Assembly: GCA_020284085.1 (NCBI GenBank)
Contig: JACEVL010000469.1
Location: forward strand, 1,350,001-1,414,000
Direction: 5' to 3'
From: Aporrectodea caliginosa
Taxonomy: Eukaryota; Annelida; Clitellata; Crassiclitellata; Lumbricidae
DNA: 64,000 bases
Position numbers and translations under genes: made by a program. How positions within the stretch are numbered: position 1 is the stretch's first letter; each line of letters starts with the position of its first letter. Below are positions 61,801 to 64,000 of this stretch, one piece after another. The notes below the pieces were generated by a model. It was not told the DNA's origin. It made no database searches and was given only the letters and a program-made list of their open reading frames with translations.

Positions 61801-63313
61801 TTTTGTCTACAATGGCAAACATTTAAGAAACTCAAGATCAATACTAACAGATGGACATTTAACTAGAATACTTAGAATAGCTACATCAACTGTTGAAGCA
61901 GATATAGAGTACTTGTGCAAGAAAAGCAATGTGAAGTATCACATTTGTACAAACAAATCAAAAATGTGACTCGTCATGTAGGCAAGTTCTTTGATTGTTC
62001 TTTAGTAGGGCTATGCGTCGAATTTTTAAATCATTGATGACATTTTTTCTTCGGCCCCTGAGGTCTTAGAAAAATGTCAGTGTGGCCCCTCGCCCGAAAA
62101 GGTTGGACAACCCTGCGCTAGACCATCGTTCAGCCCCAATTTCGACAGATATTACTCTATTCTGTTACTCTATTCTATTACTGTTTGAACTGATATAAAT
62201 TTCCTGCTTGTTTATCATTTCAACTGTTACACATCAAATCATGTTTTGATAAACACCATTACAGACGCCTTGTCCCTGGAGCAGCACAGCGCTGTACAGC
62301 GTCTTGACGAATGCATCGACCTTCGACATACGTGTGGATACATAACCATGCTGAAAACCGGCAAGAAAAACCGCATCCCACGCACCGAATTTCCAAAACC
62401 GGGCAACCTCTACCGTAGCGACGCATTTGGCCGCAACCCCAGCGATGACCCCGAGACTTATTCCACGTTCTCCGATGACCTTCTATCGCCCAAGGAGGTC
62501 GTTGCGGCCGTCGAACCCGAGACAGCGAACCCCTTGGTGCGGGGTTCCAGCCAGGACAACGACGAATTGACGCAAGCGAAGAATGATCTCGAGGGCGCTC
62601 AATCAGATCCGGCGGGTGTCGAGAATCCTCCGGCGAGTCCCAATCGCAGCAGACTCGTGCTGGACTTTAGTTCGGCCGTGAGTAAAGGCCGTCACAGCAG
62701 TAGCGTGTCGGCCGATGGATCGACGATCGAGGACGACTGGGTTCTGTTGGACTGTTGCTTTGGTATTCCGCTGTTCAACGCAACCGTCAACCAGCAAGTG
62801 TGTAACCGTATTGCACTGCAGAAACTGTGCCATAAGGACAAGTAAGTTCATTCAGTAATTCAGTCATTCATTCGGTCACTAATTCAGTCTGTCATTCAGT
62901 CAGTCACTAATTCAGTCTGTCATTAATTCAGTCAGTCATTCGGTCATTGATTCAGTCATTTAGTCATTAATTCAATCAGTCATTGATCCAATCATTCAGT
63001 CATGTTTTATAACATCTCTTCAACACATCTGTCTTGGTAAAAGAGGACTTATTTAAAACATTTGATAAAAGGTAGGCCTACAGATATACTTTTTAAATAT
63101 CTTATATAGTGAGTGTTTTAAAATCAGTGAGCCATTTGTGCTCCTACGCTGCAGCTATATTATATCTGATTTTCTTAAATAATTAGTGTGAATTGATATT
63201 GAATATGGAATATTAATATTATAACCTGTTGTTTGATGTGCAGCTTGACGGAACTGATGCATTCCAATCGCAAATTAACTAACGATCTCCTTGCTTTTGT
63301 CTCCATTCACCAG
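40440..63313 (+). CDS. FAM91A1: FAM91A1 orthologue, 20 coding exons, 3' end off window
   Basis: FAM91A1 acts at the trans-Golgi/endosome interface with TBC1D23 and WDR11, helping golgin-captured endosomal vesicles dock. Exons: 40440-40511, 41470-41554, 42468-42677, 43693-43760, 47629-47745, 49908-49998, 50178-50240, 50964-51070, 51456-51494, 52195-52313, 53466-53569, 54867-54964, 55757-55843, 56368-56576, 58455-58542, 58903-59013, 59602-59715, 60706-60778, 62265-62841, 63244-63313. All are GT-AG and in phase, giving 834 codons without a stop. Landmarks: [20 protein letters not shown] (N-terminal domain), [20 protein letters not shown] and [20 protein letters not shown] (C-terminal domain). 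The start aligns with the family N-terminus (NIPW). Human is 838 residues; the last exon (about 55-60 residues expected) is missing. Exon 19 carries a longer acidic, Ser-rich insert, probably disordered. Confidence 0.96.
41664..41870 (+). mobile_element. tRNA-derived SINE (GGTGGTGTAG head, second body type), FAM91A1 intron 2
   Basis: Head TGCGGTGGTGTAGCAGTATG with B box GGTTCGAATCT, body with GAAGGCAACGGGAAACCACC. It lies immediately upstream of the 41880-42125 SINE. A reversed copy with the same body is at about 52690-52875 in intron 10. Confidence 0.75.
41880..42125 (+). mobile_element. tRNA-derived SINE, GGTGGTGTAG family, copy 2
   Basis: Near-identical to 28297-28545 in head, body and GGGGCGCTATAACAAGTGCT tail with (CATA)n. 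Located in FAM91A1 intron 2. Confidence 0.85.
42735..43020. repeat. (TTCC/ATTC)n microsatellite in FAM91A1 intron 3
   Basis: Degenerate CCTTCC/CATTC array beginning shortly after the exon 3 donor. Confidence 0.85.
44350..44560. repeat. (CA)n and (CATA)n microsatellites in FAM91A1 intron 4
   Basis: (ACATAC)n at 44350-44400, pure CA at 44440-44492 and (ACAT)n at 44515-44550. Confidence 0.9.
45278..45309. other. perfect-stem hairpin in FAM91A1 intron 4
   Basis: GACTCCCAAC and GTTGGGAGTC pair perfectly; three more pairs (one G-T) close a six-base loop. Function unknown. Confidence 0.6.
45342..45490 (+). mobile_element. tRNA-derived SINE, CTGATTGGTTAGAGC family, decayed copy
   Basis: CCGACTGGTTGGAGTGGTCG head, GAGCAAGTCCTTCACTCACA body and GTGGTGCTTAATAAATGCG tail, matching 30361-30535. 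Part of the head near the B box appears deleted. Confidence 0.65.
46778..47108. mobile_element. hAT-type element nested in a SINE, FAM91A1 intron 4
   Basis: Ends CAGCGCTTCCCAAA and TTTGGGAAGCACTG (inverted). Inside each end are GGACCGGCA/CCGGTCCGCGGACC blocks. The flanks resume tRNA-SINE sequence on both sides (GATTGGTTAGAG, then CACTGGCCGTGTAAC). The 8-bp flanks share only a degenerate TAGA core, so the duplication has decayed. Confidence 0.65.
48045..49369. mobile_element. hAT-type element with CCCGGGTAACCCGGG ends (1,325 bp), FAM91A1 intron 5
   Basis: Inverted termini TAGGGAATGCAAACCCG. Exact 8-bp target duplication ATGACAAT (48037-48044 and 49370-49377). Many AACCCGGGTTT-type palindromes sit inside both ends. 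The 1.0-kb AT-rich interior has one 91-codon open frame (48684-48959, plus) that I cannot relate to a transposase. Confidence 0.85.
49580..49895. repeat. (ATACAT)n microsatellite before FAM91A1 exon 6
   Basis: ATACATACATAT-type array ending about a dozen bases before the exon 6 acceptor, so it occupies the normal polypyrimidine/branch-point neighbourhood; only a short TTTATATTTTCCAG remains. Confidence 0.85.
50385..50500. repeat. (TCTG)n microsatellite in FAM91A1 intron 7
   Basis: CTGTCTGTCTG then CTATCTATCTG units. Confidence 0.85.
51205..51290 (-). repeat. TTACTTACTTA-tailed interspersed repeat
   Basis: TAAGTAAGTAAGTATATTCT followed by CAATTGCTAATCGCACTTTA and GTACATACATCT. Copies at 52659-52690 (interrupted by a SINE, resuming at 52877) and 55215-55275. 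The TTACTTACTTA end resembles the LINE 3' terminus. Confidence 0.6.
52690..52875 (-). mobile_element. tRNA-derived SINE inserted in a TTACTTA-tailed repeat
   Basis: On the minus strand: head TGGTGGTGTAGTGGTATGCT, B box near GGTTCAAATCTACC, body with CAACGGCAAACCACC. Flanking sequence reads as one disrupted copy of the repeat at 51205-51290. Confidence 0.6.
52969..53355. mobile_element. hAT-type miniature element (387 bp), FAM91A1 intron 10
   Basis: Termini TAGGGCTGGGCA and, inverted, TAGGGGTGGGCA. Exact 8-bp target duplication ATTTTAAC (52961-52968 and 53356-53363). Inside the ends are dense AACGCG/ATTAATCGCGTTA palindromic motifs. It ends about 110 bp before exon 11. Confidence 0.88.
53952..54215 (+). 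mobile_element. tRNA-Asp-headed SINE, FAM91A1 intron 11
   Basis: Head closely resembles tRNA-Asp: CTCGATAGTGTAGTGGTTAG, an ACTGTCAATC anticodon-loop region (GTC) and a CCGGGGTTCAGATCAC B box. The body has GGGCAGAAATTTGG, GTACACTGGCGTACAGTGTC and GAAGTCGCTAACACTTCATT. Reversed copies lie at 61085-61330 and 63390-63610. Confidence 0.8.
55960..56120. repeat. (TATG)n microsatellite in FAM91A1 intron 13
   Basis: GTATGTATG-type array continuing in degenerate form to about 56250; the MCMYVCMY frames are artefacts. Confidence 0.85.
56735..56800 (+). repeat. CTTGAAGGGGCGCTATATAAA tail plus (GATT)n
   Basis: Tail module directly followed by TGATTGATTGAT, then by a SINE of the CTGATTGGTTAGAGC family (56816-56960). 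Confidence 0.6.
57834..58285. repeat. ~60-bp minisatellite in FAM91A1 intron 14
   Basis: About eight units of CTGTAAATCTGTAAACCTGT followed by AAATTTCCAAAACATTAGGT-like sequence (starts near 57834, 57895, 57953, 58012, 58072, 58130, 58181, 58240). Each unit itself contains a TGTAAA(C/T)C sub-repeat. Confidence 0.9.
58560..58835. repeat. (ATTC)n and (GATT)n microsatellite in FAM91A1 intron 15
   Basis: TTCATTCATTG array to 58660, then about 40 GATT units with a few GACT variants. Confidence 0.95.
59177..59461. mobile_element. hAT-type miniature element (285 bp), FAM91A1 intron 16
   Basis: Termini CAGGGGCGCCGC and, inverted, CAGCGGCGCCGC. Exact 8-bp target duplication CATATATG (59169-59176 and 59462-59469). 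No open frame. Confidence 0.88.
59990..60650. repeat. 43-bp minisatellite in FAM91A1 intron 17
   Basis: About 15 units of TTCACTAGTTGTTCACCTTG + TTCATTAGCTGTTTAATACT + TTG. Some units are shortened to TTCACTAGTTGTTCACCTTG alone. It ends about 55 bp before exon 18. Confidence 0.95.
61085..61330 (-). mobile_element. tRNA-Asp-headed SINE, reversed copy split by a hAT element
   Basis: Minus strand shares GTACACTGACCGTACACTGT and GAAGTCGTTAACACTTCATA with 53952-54215, plus a GGGGTTCAAATTCC B box. The 5' end of its head lies at 62116-62135, on the other side of the hAT insertion. Confidence 0.8.
61331..62115 (+). mobile_element. hAT element with transposase remnants (785 bp), FAM91A1 intron 18
   Basis: Termini CAGGCTTGTCCAGCC and, inverted, CAGGGTTGTCCAACC (13 of 15 identical). 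Exact 8-bp target duplication CGCTAGAC (61323-61330 and 62116-62123). Fragments in several frames recall hAT/ZBED-type transposases: a start [13 protein letters not shown] at 61556, [20 protein letters not shown] near 61630-61690, [10 protein letters not shown] near 61770 and [20 protein letters not shown] near 61840-61905. The central catalytic part is deleted and stops interrupt the rest. Confidence 0.85.
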
Positions 63314-63389
63314 GTGAGCAATTATAATTAAGCACTAATTAACCACTTATAACAGTTTTCCTTTTCTGTGTTTGGTTTCACTGAAGAAG

Positions 63390-63610
63390 GAGAAGAGCAC
63401 AGTCCCTTAAGCTAGCCCTGAGGCAGCCATGGGTATGAAGTGCCAGTCCTCTCCCTGGCCGTCTCATCTTCCCGCCAACAGTGTACGGTCAGTGTACTCA
63501 TCATAGCTGAGTTGGCTAGAGGGTGCAGGTGGAACAGAAGTCTAGAATCAAATTTCTGCCCTGATGGGATATGAACCCCAGACCCTGGTTTTGCAGGTTA
63601 GCATGGTTCC
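63390..63610 (-). mobile_element. tRNA-Asp-headed SINE, reversed copy downstream of exon 20
   Basis: Minus strand has the GGGCAGAAATTTG, GTACACTGACCGTACACTGT and CATACCCATGGCTGCC blocks and a GGGGTTCATATCCC B box. Confidence 0.75.
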
Positions 63611-63869
63611 ACTGATATACCTATCAATTTCTTCTTCTTATTAAACCTTGGCTTATTGTGAGAACAACCACTTAACTAATCTAATCTAATCTCATGGCTT
63701 CTATGGCACCATAATCAGAATTCAGAAGACATCAACCCATAGTCACTTGAAGCGAAACCATCAGAATAAAGTGCGTTACAGTAGTCTAGATCTAATCTAT
63801 TGTAACAACTGAGCTATAGAAATCATTAGATTAGATTAGATTCGATGAGTGGAGTACTCCGTTGCCTCT

Positions 63870-63905
63870 GAGTAGGGATCTTGAAGGGTACTATATAAAT
63901 GTTGG

Positions 63906-63946
<41 letters not shown>

Positions 63947-63966
63947 CAGTCGATTAATCGATTGAC

Positions 63967-64000
<34 letters not shown>
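63870..64000 (+). repeat. SINE tail plus (GATT)n to window end
   Basis: GGATCTTGAAGGGTACTATA tail followed by GATT units that run to the last base. Confidence 0.85.

Overview
The window is nuclear DNA from an animal. It has spliced genes with GT-AG introns, tRNA-derived SINEs, a non-LTR retrotransposon, many cut-and-paste transposon remnants and very abundant microsatellites. Both recognisable genes are pan-metazoan. The mixture of repeats, and a recurring TAGGCCTA palindrome, point to an invertebrate, perhaps marine (a deuterostome or spiralian), but I cannot fix the phylum from sequence alone.

Layout. 0.8-2.9 kb (minus) holds a C2H2 poly-zinc-finger gene with a frameshift. 3-31 kb is gene-poor and dominated by simple repeats. 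It contains a CR1/L2-like LINE copy (15.0-16.9 kb) with a complete reverse-transcriptase frame, a decayed relative at 12.2-12.8 kb, SINEs, a piggyBac-type element (24.4-25.4 kb) and hAT-type miniature elements. 32.5-38.0 kb (minus) is a complete ornithine decarboxylase antizyme gene (OAZ) in four coding exons. It keeps the UCC-UGA +1 frameshift site, and just downstream there is a sequence that folds as an H-type pseudoknot. 40.4-63.3 kb (plus) is the FAM91A1 orthologue in 20 coding exons; only the last part (about 55-60 residues expected) lies beyond the window.

OAZ and FAM91A1 are divergently arranged, with start codons about 2.45 kb apart and a hAT-type element and a SINE between them. Antizyme controls polyamine levels by binding ornithine decarboxylase. 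FAM91A1 is a trans-Golgi/endosome trafficking factor that works with TBC1D23 and WDR11. I see no functional link between them beyond adjacency.

The introns of both genes are littered with non-autonomous hAT elements. Several have perfect 8-bp target-site duplications, which gives base-exact element ends. Some are nested in tRNA-derived SINEs. One SINE family shares its 3' tail with the LINE, suggesting it is mobilised by that LINE. Most long open frames elsewhere in the window are artefacts of simple repeats.
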